This document shows, piece after piece, positions 32,567 through 40,864 of a stretch of 64,000 nt of DNA. Position numbers and translations under genes: made by a program. This DNA is from Fuscibacter oryzae (GTDB lineage: Bacteria; Pseudomonadota; Alphaproteobacteria; Rhodobacterales; Rhodobacteraceae). The DNA lies in contig NZ_JAESVP010000009.1 in the NCBI RefSeq assembly GCF_016765795.1, positions 1 through 64,000 of the forward strand. Reading direction: 5' to 3'. Numbering within the stretch: the first letter of the stretch is position 1; each line of letters begins with the position of its first letter. The notes below the pieces were generated by a model. That model did no database searches. It was not told where the DNA came from and saw only the letters and a program-made list of their open reading frames with translations.

Positions 32567-35500
32567 ATGGGTTGGGTAAAACTGGTTCTGGTGCTGATCG
32601 GGTTTCTGGCCTTTTCCGCCGTGGTGTTCTTTGCCGGCCCGCTGATCGGCATTGGCGATGCCCGCCCGTTTGACCCTTTGTGGGTGCGGCTGACCATCAT
32701 CGGCGTTCTGGCGCTGATTTTGCTGGTCTGGGGGCTGATCAAGCTCCTGCGCCGCAACAAGGGGCAAAAGGCGCTGGAAAAGGCGCTGGTCGCCGATGCG
32801 CCGCCCAGTGGCGACGGGCGCGAACTGGCGATGCGCATGACCGACGCCTTGGGCACGCTGAAGAAAACCGGCGGCAAGCATTACCTTTATGACCTGCCGT
32901 GGTATGTGATCATCGGCCCGCCGGGATCGGGGAAAACCACCGCGCTGGTCAATTCGGAAATCAAGTTTCCGGTGGCGGGCAATGCGCAAGGCGGGCTGCA
33001 AGGCTTTGGCGGCACCCGATACTGTGACTGGTGGTTTGCCGAAGATGCGGTGCTGATCGACACGGCGGGCCGCTATACCACGCAAGACAGCGATCAGGGA
33101 AACGACAAGGCAAGCTGGACGTCCTTCCTGAACCTGTTGAAGAAAAACCGGCCCAAGCAGCCGATCAACGGAGTGATCCTTGCGTTCTCGGTCGCCGATC
33201 TGATGCGCGCCGACCCCGACACCATTCAGAAACACGCCGAAACCGTGCGTGCCCGGCTGGGCGAAATTCACGAGGCGCTGAAGGTTGATTTCCCGGTCTA
33301 TGTGATGTTCACCAAGACCGACCTGATCGCGGGCTTCCGCGAATATTTCGCCAGCTTTGCCGCCGGTCGCCGCAAAAAGGTCTGGGGCACCACCTTTCAG
33401 ACCAAATCCTTGCGCGAACAAACGTGGGACCGGGTTCCCGCCGAATATGACGCGCTGGTCAGTCGCCTGTCGGAAGAGGTCATCGACCGCATGTCCGAAG
33501 AGCCCGATGGCGTGAACCGCATCGCGATTTTCGGCCTGCCGGGGCAACTGGCCGAGATGAAGGACGAAGTGGCGTTGTTCCTGCGCATGGTCTTTGAACC
33601 GACGCGCTATGCCAGTTCGGCCATTCTGCGCGGGTTCTATTTCACCTCTGGCACGCAAGAAGGCACCCCGATTGATCAGGTGCTGGGTGCTATGACCCGC
33701 AGCTTTGGCGGGCAGGCATCTGGCCTGATGTCGGGTAAAGGCAAGTCGTTCTTTCTGCACGACCTTTTGACAAAGGTGATCTTTGCCGAACAGGGCTGGG
33801 TCAGCTATGACCGCAAGGCGGTGCGGCGCAGTTCCGTGCTGCGGATGGTGGCGACCAGCGCAATGGTTCTTGCCTCCTTTGGCCTTTTGGGCGCTTGGGC
33901 GTGGAGTTACTATAACAACCGACAGCTTGTCGCCTCGGCCGAAGCGGCGATGTCGGATTACGAACTGGCCGCCGATGCCGACCTGAAGGCGGCAGAGGTT
34001 TCCGATACCGACCTGTTGCGCGTTGGCAATGAGTTGCAGATCCTGCGCACCATGCCCTCGGGCTATGACAGCGCCGAGGTCGATGAAAGCGGCTGGGATC
34101 TGGGCTTTGGCCTGTCGCAGCAGGGGGCGATCCGGCAGGCGGCGCGCGATGCCTATGCCCAAGGGCTGGAGCGGCTGTTCCGCCCGCGTCTGGTCTTGCG
34201 GGTGGAAGAACGCCTGCAAACCCTGATTGCGGGCAATGAAACGCTGGGGATTTACGAAACGCTCAAGGTCTACAAGGCCTTGGGGGGGGCTGCCCCGGTG
34301 CCGCAGGATGAGTTCGTGCAGAACTGGTTCAAGGATGATTGGACGCAGATAACCTATCCCGGTATCAACAACGAAGACGCGCGCAAGATGCTGGCCGGTC
34401 ATCTGACCGCAATGCTGGATCTTGACGACACCACCACCCCCGCCGTCACCCTGAACGGTGATCTGGTGGAAAAGGCCGAGATCATTCTGGGCCGGATGAG
34501 CGTGGAAGAGCAGGCCTATTCGCTGATCAAGGCCAGCGCCCCCTTTGCCGGTGTGCCCGACTTCAACCTTGTCGAACGGCTTGGCCCCGATGCGCGGCTG
34601 GTGTTCGAAACGGTCGATGGCAGCGATCTTGCGGTTTTGGGGGTGCCTGCGCTTTATACCTACCACGGATTCCACGACTTCTTCCTCGATCAGCTTGCCG
34701 CCGTGGCGCAAAAGATCGAGTCGGAACAATGGGTCATGGGCAAGCAGGCCGAGGTGGCCAATATCGACGCGCAACTGACCGCGCTTGGCCCCACCCTGCT
34801 GCGCCGCTATCGCGAGGATTACATCGCAGCCTGGGAAGCGATGCTCGACAATCTGAAACTGGCCCCCTTGGTTGCCGACAAACCGACCTATCAGGCGCTG
34901 TCGGCGATTTCCTCCTCCGCCACCTCGCCGCTGTTGAAACTGGTCGAGGCGGTTTCGGGCGAGACGAAACTGACCGCGGAACCCGCAGCCCCCACCGATC
35001 CGGCGGGCAAGGTGGGCGCCGTCATTGCCGACAACACTGAAGCCCTGAGTGATGCGCAAGGCGCGATTGAGGGGATGGTGGCCAGCCGGGTTTCGGGTCT
35101 GCAACGCATCGGGCTGGATCTGGCGCTGGCAGCGGGCAAGTCGCAGGCGCGGGCCGGTGTTGCGGGTGGAGCCGGGCCTATCGTGCCGGGGCAGGATATA
35201 GAGGTGAATTTTCAGGATTATCAGCAATTGCTGGACGGCACCCCCGGCAGCCGGCCGATCGACGCGCTGCTGAAATCTTTCGATGGCATCTATCAGGCGC
35301 TGATCGTCGCCGCCTCTGGCGGGCAGGCGCAGGTGGATGCCGCGATGCCGCGTCTGATGGGGGAATTGAAAGCCACAGTGTCGCGCCTGCCCACGCCCTT
35401 GCAGACCATGATCAACAAGGCGGTTGAGGATATTGAGGGCTCTAACACCTCCTCGACCATTTCCCAGATCAATGAGGCGATGAACAATCAGGTGGTGCCC

Positions 35501-36154
35501 GCCTGCAAATCGGTGGTCGAGGGGCGCTATCCCTTCTCGAACAACCCGTCGCGGCAGGTGCCTTTGTCGGAGTTTGCACAAGTGTTTGCACCAGGCGGCG
35601 TGCTGGACAATTTCTTCAACACCAATCTGGCTGCTCACGCAAACATGGGCGCGGGCGACTGGACGTGGAACCCCGATGACCCGATTGCCGACAAGGCCAG
35701 CCTGCAAACCCTGCGCCAGTTCCAGCGCGCGGCGGAAATTCGTGATGCGTTCTTTCCGGGCAGGAACCCCACGGTGGCGCTGGATGTGACGGTGATCCAG
35801 ACCCAGGCGCATGACCGGGTGCGCCAGTCGATCCTGAGCATTGATGGCCAGACGGTGCAGATGCGCCAGAAGGGCAACACGCCGCAAACCGTGAAATGGC
35901 CGGGCGGCGCGGGGGCAACCGTGTTGCAACTGCTGCCCGAACTGGGCAACCGCGAAAGCGCCAAGCAATGGCAGGGTCCATGGTCCTTCATGCAGTTCAT
36001 TCGTGAGGGAAGCCCGCGTCAGGTGGGCGACATCCTGCAAGTCACCCATATCATCGGCGGGCGCAACATCAGCTATGACATCCGGGTCAATGCCTTGAAA
36101 AACCCGTTCAACCTTGCAGCTCTGCGGGAATTCCGCTGCCCCTCGGGGCTGTAA
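32567..36154 (+). CDS. tssM: T6SS membrane-complex protein TssM (IcmF)
   Basis: This 1,195-residue protein has the IcmF layout: two N-terminal membrane spans (about 5-22 and 44-62), a cytosolic NTPase-like domain with Walker A GPPGSGKT (117-124), a third span (about 426-446) and a large periplasmic region ending in the beta-domain. Length is normal for the family. It starts 11 bp after tssL. The intact Walker A suggests nucleotide binding, as in A. tumefaciens TssM, whose ATPase function supports Hcp secretion. Without TssJ, the periplasmic end must meet the outer membrane by other means. Confidence 0.96.
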   Translation: MGWVKLVLVLIGFLAFSAVVFFAGPLIGIGDARPFDPLWVRLTIIGVLALILLVWGLIKLLRRNKGQKALEKALVADAPPSGDGRELAMRMTDALGTLKKTGGKHYLYDLPWYVIIGPPGSGKTTALVNSEIKFPVAGNAQGGLQGFGGTRYCDWWFAEDAVLIDTAGRYTTQDSDQGNDKASWTSFLNLLKKNRPKQPINGVILAFSVADLMRADPDTIQKHAETVRARLGEIHEALKVDFPVYVMFTKTDLIAGFREYFASFAAGRRKKVWGTTFQTKSLREQTWDRVPAEYDALVSRLSEEVIDRMSEEPDGVNRIAIFGLPGQLAEMKDEVALFLRMVFEPTRYASSAILRGFYFTSGTQEGTPIDQVLGAMTRSFGGQASGLMSGKGKSFFLHDLLTKVIFAEQGWVSYDRKAVRRSSVLRMVATSAMVLASFGLLGAWAWSYYNNRQLVASAEAAMSDYELAADADLKAAEVSDTDLLRVGNELQILRTMPSGYDSAEVDESGWDLGFGLSQQGAIRQAARDAYAQGLERLFRPRLVLRVEERLQTLIAGNETLGIYETLKVYKALGGAAPVPQDEFVQNWFKDDWTQITYPGINNEDARKMLAGHLTAMLDLDDTTTPAVTLNGDLVEKAEIILGRMSVEEQAYSLIKASAPFAGVPDFNLVERLGPDARLVFETVDGSDLAVLGVPALYTYHGFHDFFLDQLAAVAQKIESEQWVMGKQAEVANIDAQLTALGPTLLRRYREDYIAAWEAMLDNLKLAPLVADKPTYQALSAISSSATSPLLKLVEAVSGETKLTAEPAAPTDPAGKVGAVIADNTEALSDAQGAIEGMVASRVSGLQRIGLDLALAAGKSQARAGVAGGAGPIVPGQDIEVNFQDYQQLLDGTPGSRPIDALLKSFDGIYQALIVAASGGQAQVDAAMPRLMGELKATVSRLPTPLQTMINKAVEDIEGSNTSSTISQINEAMNNQVVPACKSVVEGRYPFSNNPSRQVPLSEFAQVFAPGGVLDNFFNTNLAAHANMGAGDWTWNPDDPIADKASLQTLRQFQRAAEIRDAFFPGRNPTVALDVTVIQTQAHDRVRQSILSIDGQTVQMRQKGNTPQTVKWPGGAGATVLQLLPELGNRESAKQWQGPWSFMQFIREGSPRQVGDILQVTHIIGGRNISYDIRVNALKNPFNLAALREFRCPSGL

Positions 36155-36155
36155 G

Positions 36156-37088
36156 ATGGCGCTTGGGGTTTACGGCAAGCACCCTGCCAAGGGCGATTTT
36201 CTGGGCCACGGCGTGCCCGCATCGGTGCAAGCGCGGCTGGAGGCTTGGCTGGACGCCGCCCTGGCCGATGCGCGCGAGGCGCTGGGGGCCGACTGGCAGG
36301 CGGTCTGGCCTGCCGCTCCGCATCTGCATTTCTGGTTGGGTGAGGGGATCTGGGGCGAAGCCGTCGCGGGCGTGATGGCCCCCGCGCAAGACCGGGTGGG
36401 CCGCCGCTTTCCGCTGGTGTTCCTTGCCACTGGCATGGATGCGCCGCCGCCGCCCATCATTGATGCCGGGCAAGACTGGCAGCACGCCCTGTCGGCCCAT
36501 GCCGCGCGGGTTCTGGCACAGGCCGATCTGGACCAGCCTGCCGACCTATTGGCAGGGCTGCCGCGCCCGACCATGGCCAAGGGCGCAACAGCCGCCGCCG
36601 AGTTGCGGGCCACAAGACAGGGACCAGAGGCAGGTACGCTGTGGCAGGATCTGGCACAGGCCGATCATCGCCGTGCCGCCGCCGCCCGCAGTTATTGGTG
36701 GACCGAAGGGGAAACCGCCGCCGCATACCCCGATCCGGCTGACACAGCGCCCCCGCGTGCCCCCGCCAACACCGCACCGACAGAGGCCCCGGCACCCGTT
36801 GATGAAGAAGATATCTGGGCGCTGGCCGGGGTAGCGACCGATGATGAGGATTCGCCTTTTGCCGGGCCAGCCTTGGGGCTTTTTGCCCCCCCCGCCCCCA
36901 GCCCGATACCATCCCCTGCCCCAGCTCGCGACGCGCCAGAAGCGGCAGAGATGACAACACCTGCGGCCCCCGCTGCACCCATCCTTCGGCCCGCTCAGGT
37001 CTGGGCGGGGGAGGGGTTGCCATCGGGGGCGGTTCTTGCGTGGTTTTTCAAGGGGCAATTGGTCAAGGACCTGTCAGATGTGGGCTAG
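36156..37088 (+). CDS. tagF: T6SS regulatory protein TagF
   Basis: This 310-residue protein is a TagF/ImpM family member; its N-terminal domain (1-150; LGVYGKHPAKGDFLGHGVP) is the recognizable part, followed by a Pro/Ala-rich linker (about 190-285) and a short conserved C-terminal tail (AVLAWFFKGQ). TagF represses T6SS firing, in P. aeruginosa through Fha. The gene starts one base after the tssM stop, so the two are translationally coupled, and pppA follows. In A. tumefaciens TagF is fused to PppA; here they are separate but adjacent. Confidence 0.88.
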   Translation: MALGVYGKHPAKGDFLGHGVPASVQARLEAWLDAALADAREALGADWQAVWPAAPHLHFWLGEGIWGEAVAGVMAPAQDRVGRRFPLVFLATGMDAPPPPIIDAGQDWQHALSAHAARVLAQADLDQPADLLAGLPRPTMAKGATAAAELRATRQGPEAGTLWQDLAQADHRRAAAARSYWWTEGETAAAYPDPADTAPPRAPANTAPTEAPAPVDEEDIWALAGVATDDEDSPFAGPALGLFAPPAPSPIPSPAPARDAPEAAEMTTPAAPAAPILRPAQVWAGEGLPSGAVLAWFFKGQLVKDLSDVG

Positions 37089-37145
37089 GCAGATGCAACG
37101 CTTTGCGCCTAATCTTGGCGGCAAGACCCAGGCTTGGGAGGTGGG

Positions 37146-38000
37146 ATGATCGAGGCTCCTTTCGCGTTCGAAACCGGCGCCGCCTCGGATACCGGCCGGG
37201 TTCGCAACCATAACGAAGACAGCTATCTGACTCAGCCCGACAGCGGTGTCTGGCTGGTGGCTGATGGCATGGGCGGGCATCAGGCGGGCGATTTCGCCAG
37301 CCGCACCATCGCCGAATCCATCGCCTCTGTCGGAATGCCGGTTTCGGCCCCCGATCTTCAGGCCCGCTTCATGGACCGACTGGCCCGTGCCCATGCCACG
37401 ATTCAGGACCAGTCGCGGCGGCTGAACGGCGCGACGGTGGGGGCAACGCTGGTGGCCCTGCTGACCTTTGATCGCCATTTTGCCTGCGTCTGGTCGGGCG
37501 ACAGCCGCATTTATCTGCTACGCGGCGGTCAGTTCCAACAGGTCACGACCGACCATAACGAGGTGAACGAGCTGTTACGTCAGGGCGCCATCACCGCCGA
37601 ACAGGCCGCGACATGGCCGCGGCGCAATGTGATCACCCGCGCCATCGGCGTACATGATCGCCCGATGACCGATGAGATTGCAGGCGCACTGGCCCCCGGC
37701 GATACGTTCCTGCTGTGTTCGGATGGCCTGACCGAGCATGTTCAGGACCATGAAATGGCCGAAACCTTGACCCGCCTGCCCCCGCAGGCAGCCTGTGACG
37801 CGCTGGTGCAGACCACGCTGGAGCGCGGCGCGAAAGACAATGTGACGGTGGTGGTGGTGCGCACGCATGACCGCACCGCCCGCAACTGGCAGGCGCAGGC
37901 CAATCCCGCCATGGCCACGCCGGTTTCGCCCCGCCAGAAAACCATTACCCCGACCGCCAGTCGCGCGGGCAACCGCGACGAATGGCATGTGGATAGCTGA
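37146..38000 (+). CDS. pppA: T6SS PP2C-type phosphatase PppA
   Basis: This 284-residue protein is a PP2C serine/threonine phosphatase with the metal-binding motifs in order: ASDTGRVRNHNEDSY, VADGMGGHQAGDFAS, TVGATLVALLT, VWSGDSRIYLL, LLCSDGLTEH and AKDNVTVVVV. No membrane span is visible. It reverses PpkA phosphorylation and so switches T6SS assembly off. The start at 37146 follows GGGAGGTGGG; the ATG at 37134 is less likely. The gene sits 2 bp before ppkA, and the antagonists therefore share a transcript. Confidence 0.93.
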   Translation: MIEAPFAFETGAASDTGRVRNHNEDSYLTQPDSGVWLVADGMGGHQAGDFASRTIAESIASVGMPVSAPDLQARFMDRLARAHATIQDQSRRLNGATVGATLVALLTFDRHFACVWSGDSRIYLLRGGQFQQVTTDHNEVNELLRQGAITAEQAATWPRRNVITRAIGVHDRPMTDEIAGALAPGDTFLLCSDGLTEHVQDHEMAETLTRLPPQAACDALVQTTLERGAKDNVTVVVVRTHDRTARNWQAQANPAMATPVSPRQKTITPTASRAGNRDEWHVDS

Positions 38001-38002
38001 CA

Positions 38003-40699
38003 ATGACCGACGAAACGCCCACCACTCCTCCTGACAGCCAGCCGCCGAAAAAGCAGGCCACCACCGTGACGGCGGGCACGCTGATCATGGGGACGTATGA
38101 GATTGAGCAGCTGATCAACTCTGGCGGCATGGGAGAGGTTTACCGCGGCCGCAACATTCATAATGGAGAGCCGGTGGCGATCAAGATCGTGCTGCCTGCG
38201 CTGGCGCATGACCCCAAGATCGTGGCGCTGTTCCAGAAAGAATCGACGGTGCTATCGCGTTTGGCGCATGAAGCCATCGTGCGTTACCATGTTTTCACCA
38301 ATGACCCGACCATCGGCCGCCCCTGCATGGTGATGGAATTCGTGTCCGGGCAGGCGCTGGCCGACCGGATCGAACAGGGGCCGATGCCCTTGGAAGACGT
38401 GAAGACCATGCTGCGCCGCGTCGCCTCTGGTCTGGACAAGGCACATCGGGCGGGGGTGGTTCACCGCGACCTGTCGCCCGACAATGTGATTTTGGAAGAG
38501 GGCTTGGTCGAACATGCCAAGCTGATCGACTTTGGCATTGCGAAATCCTCGAACTTTGGGTCGGGCACGCTGTTGCAGGGCCAGTTTGCGGGCAAGTTCA
38601 ACTGGGTCTCGCCCGAGCAATTGGGGGCCTTTGGCGGGCAGGTCGATGGCCGGTCCGACATCTATTCGCTGGCACTGATCACCGCGGCGGCCAGCAAGGG
38701 TGCCGTGCTGCCGATGGGTGCCTCGATCGTCGATGCGGTGTCCAAACGGTCTTCGGTGCCCGACCTGTCGGGGGTGGACCCGGCATTGGTGCCGCTGCTG
38801 GCATGGATGCTGCAACCCGATCCGGGCCAGAGGGCGGAAAGCATGGCCAAGGTGATCGCCGCGCTGGACAATCCGGCGCTGCTGCCACAGCCCGCAGCCC
38901 CTGCCCCGGCGGTGCCTGACCCCAACCGTACGGTGATTGAACCACTGCCGCTGGCGACCACTCCTCCGCCCGTACAGACGGCCCCGCCGCCGCCAAGCAG
39001 TTGGCAGGCGCGGCCCCAGACAACGCCCCCAGAGGGTGCCACCATCATCGCGCCGCAGCCCGTGGCCCCGGCTGAAGACGAGATGGCCAGCCCCTTCGGC
39101 GCGCCCGCCGCTGCGTCCAAGCCATCCGCAAGGCCAACTTCCGCGCATGTTGATCCGGTTTTGCCCGCCAAGGGAGGCAAGGGTGGTTTGCTGGCTGCGG
39201 TGGCGGTGCTGGCGCTGCTGGGGGGCGGAGCCGGGGCGTGGTATGGCGGACTGATCGGGCCGCAAAAGCCAACGGAAACCAAGGTTGCGGCCAATACACC
39301 GCCAAAGGTAGAGACGCCGCCAAAGGTAGAGGTCACCCCAACGACCGACCCGGCAACGTCCGATCCTGCCGCCAGCGAAAAGGTGGCGGCAGATAAGGCG
39401 GCTACCGACAAGGCAGCCAGCGAAAAGATTGCGGCAGAAAAAGCCGCAGCCGAACAAGCCGCAGCCGAGGCGCAGGCGGCAGCCGACAAGGCCGCCCAGC
39501 AAAAAGCCGAGGCGGAAAAAGCCGCAAAGGAACAGGCAGCCGCCGAACAAGCCGCCGCCGAAGCCAAAGCCGCCGAGGAGCAGGCGGCGCAAGCCAAGGC
39601 AGAGGCAGAGGCCAAAGCCGCCACCCAGGCCGCCGCCACTCAGGCAGCCCAAGCCGCCCAATCCAGCGCCGAGGCGGCAACCGCCACGCTTGGTATTGCC
39701 CAGAACGCGCTAGCCGAAGCCGAGGGCGCAGCAAAAGACATCGCCGCCGCCCCGGACAGCGCAACCGCCGTGCCGCTGGCAGCAAAGGCCGCAGCCGCCG
39801 CAAGCCGCGCCGAAACCGCCCGCGCCGCAATTGAATCCGCGCTGGCCGATATTGCCAATCAGGCAGCGGCGGTCAAATCCGACCCGGCCCTTGCCAAATC
39901 GGTCGCCGATCAGATGACGTCGGCAGAGGCGGTTCTGAAGCAGGCAACCGAGGCCGCCAAAGATGCCGCCGAGGCCAGCACCAAGGCCGCTGCCGGGCTG
40001 AAGGCGCTGTCAGATGCCGAAGCGGCCAAAGCGGCCGAGGAAAAGGCCAAGGCAGATGCCCTTGCCGCCGACCCGCTGGCCAGCCAGCAGGCCTTGTTCG
40101 ACACGCTGACCCTGCCCGCCTGTACCTATCTGGCGTTGGACGAGGCGGCCAAGACCGGCTTTCGGCTGAGCGGCTTTGCGGTTGATGCAGCCCCCCTGGA
40201 AAAGATCGCCGCCGACTGGCAGGCGGCCACCAAGGTCAAACCCGATATCGCGGCGAACCTGATCAACGAAGAGCAATGCGCCGTGCTGGATTTCATGGCA
40301 GCAAACCGCGCCGGCGCCACCGTCAAGGTGCAGATGGCCGGAAGTGCCGTGATCAAAAGCGGCGCGCCGGTTGAAGGCACGATCACCGGCATCGACGGGC
40401 GGCCCTTCTCGGTCTTTCTGGTCAACGGATCGGGGGGTGCGACCAATATCGCCAAATGGGTCACCACAGATAGCGCGGGCAAGACCACGTTCAAATTCGC
40501 GCCGCGCCTGAAAGAAGGTGCTCCGCCCTCGCCGCAACTGATGTTGGTGGTGATTGGCGACCAAGCGCTGGGTCAGGCGCTGTCGGGGGTGAAACCCAAT
40601 GTCATCGTGCGCCAGCTTGTCAGCTTTATCGATGGGCGGCTGAAGGACAGTGGTGGATCAAAGGCACTGGGTCTTTCGTGGTTCCGGCTGGAGAACTAG
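38003..40699 (+). CDS. ppkA: T6SS serine/threonine kinase PpkA with TolA-like coiled coil
   Basis: This 898-residue membrane kinase has a Hanks-type domain (about 25-290; INSGGMGEVYRG loop, VAIKIV lysine, VVHRDLSPDN catalytic loop, IDFGIAKS), a proline-rich cytosolic linker with TVIEP (T310) and TIIAP (T347), one membrane span (about 393-411), a long Ala/Lys/Glu coiled coil (about 455-690) like that of TolA, and a C-terminal periplasmic domain (about 695-898) of unknown fold. Standard P. aeruginosa PpkA has a von Willebrand domain instead; none is seen here. The layout suggests a periplasm-reaching sensor that starts the threonine phosphorylation pathway. Substrates probably include TssL and the FHA protein. 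Confidence 0.92.
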   Translation: MTDETPTTPPDSQPPKKQATTVTAGTLIMGTYEIEQLINSGGMGEVYRGRNIHNGEPVAIKIVLPALAHDPKIVALFQKESTVLSRLAHEAIVRYHVFTNDPTIGRPCMVMEFVSGQALADRIEQGPMPLEDVKTMLRRVASGLDKAHRAGVVHRDLSPDNVILEEGLVEHAKLIDFGIAKSSNFGSGTLLQGQFAGKFNWVSPEQLGAFGGQVDGRSDIYSLALITAAASKGAVLPMGASIVDAVSKRSSVPDLSGVDPALVPLLAWMLQPDPGQRAESMAKVIAALDNPALLPQPAAPAPAVPDPNRTVIEPLPLATTPPPVQTAPPPPSSWQARPQTTPPEGATIIAPQPVAPAEDEMASPFGAPAAASKPSARPTSAHVDPVLPAKGGKGGLLAAVAVLALLGGGAGAWYGGLIGPQKPTETKVAANTPPKVETPPKVEVTPTTDPATSDPAASEKVAADKAATDKAASEKIAAEKAAAEQAAAEAQAAADKAAQQKAEAEKAAKEQAAAEQAAAEAKAAEEQAAQAKAEAEAKAATQAAATQAAQAAQSSAEAATATLGIAQNALAEAEGAAKDIAAAPDSATAVPLAAKAAAAASRAETARAAIESALADIANQAAAVKSDPALAKSVADQMTSAEAVLKQATEAAKDAAEASTKAAAGLKALSDAEAAKAAEEKAKADALAADPLASQQALFDTLTLPACTYLALDEAAKTGFRLSGFAVDAAPLEKIAADWQAATKVKPDIAANLINEEQCAVLDFMAANRAGATVKVQMAGSAVIKSGAPVEGTITGIDGRPFSVFLVNGSGGATNIAKWVTTDSAGKTTFKFAPRLKEGAPPSPQLMLVVIGDQALGQALSGVKPNVIVRQLVSFIDGRLKDSGGSKALGLSWFRLEN

Positions 40700-40702
40700 G
40701 GG

Positions 40703-40864
40703 ATGGCACGCGACAGGTCAGAATTCCGACCCGCCGCGCGGCCCGCTTGGGCCAACGCTGTGTTGCGCGATGCCGATGAGACAGGTAACCTTGCGATCAT
40801 TGCGGGGCGACTGGCCCCGGCCTCAGGCTTTTTGATCCCATTGTTCTTGAAAGCGGTAATGTGA
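40703..40864 (+). CDS. Possible 53-residue protein coupled to vgrG
   Basis: A short frame starts with ATG (MARDRSEFRPAARPAWANAV...) 3 bp after the ppkA stop and its TGA overlaps the vgrG ATG in a TGATG pattern. It is co-oriented with its neighbours and has a hydrophobic C-terminal part (FLIPLFLKAVM). It is not a recognized family; a leader-like coupling peptide or a chance frame in GC-rich DNA are both possible. Confidence 0.3.
   Translation: MARDRSEFRPAARPAWANAVLRDADETGNLAIIAGRLAPASGFLIPLFLKAVM

Noticed and set aside
32552-36049. Minus-strand open frame of over 1,100 codons opposite tssM
   Set aside because: It lies wholly antisense to a clear tssM, has low-complexity Arg/Gln/Gly/His composition and no recognizable domain. 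Such frames are common in GC-rich genes and are shadows.
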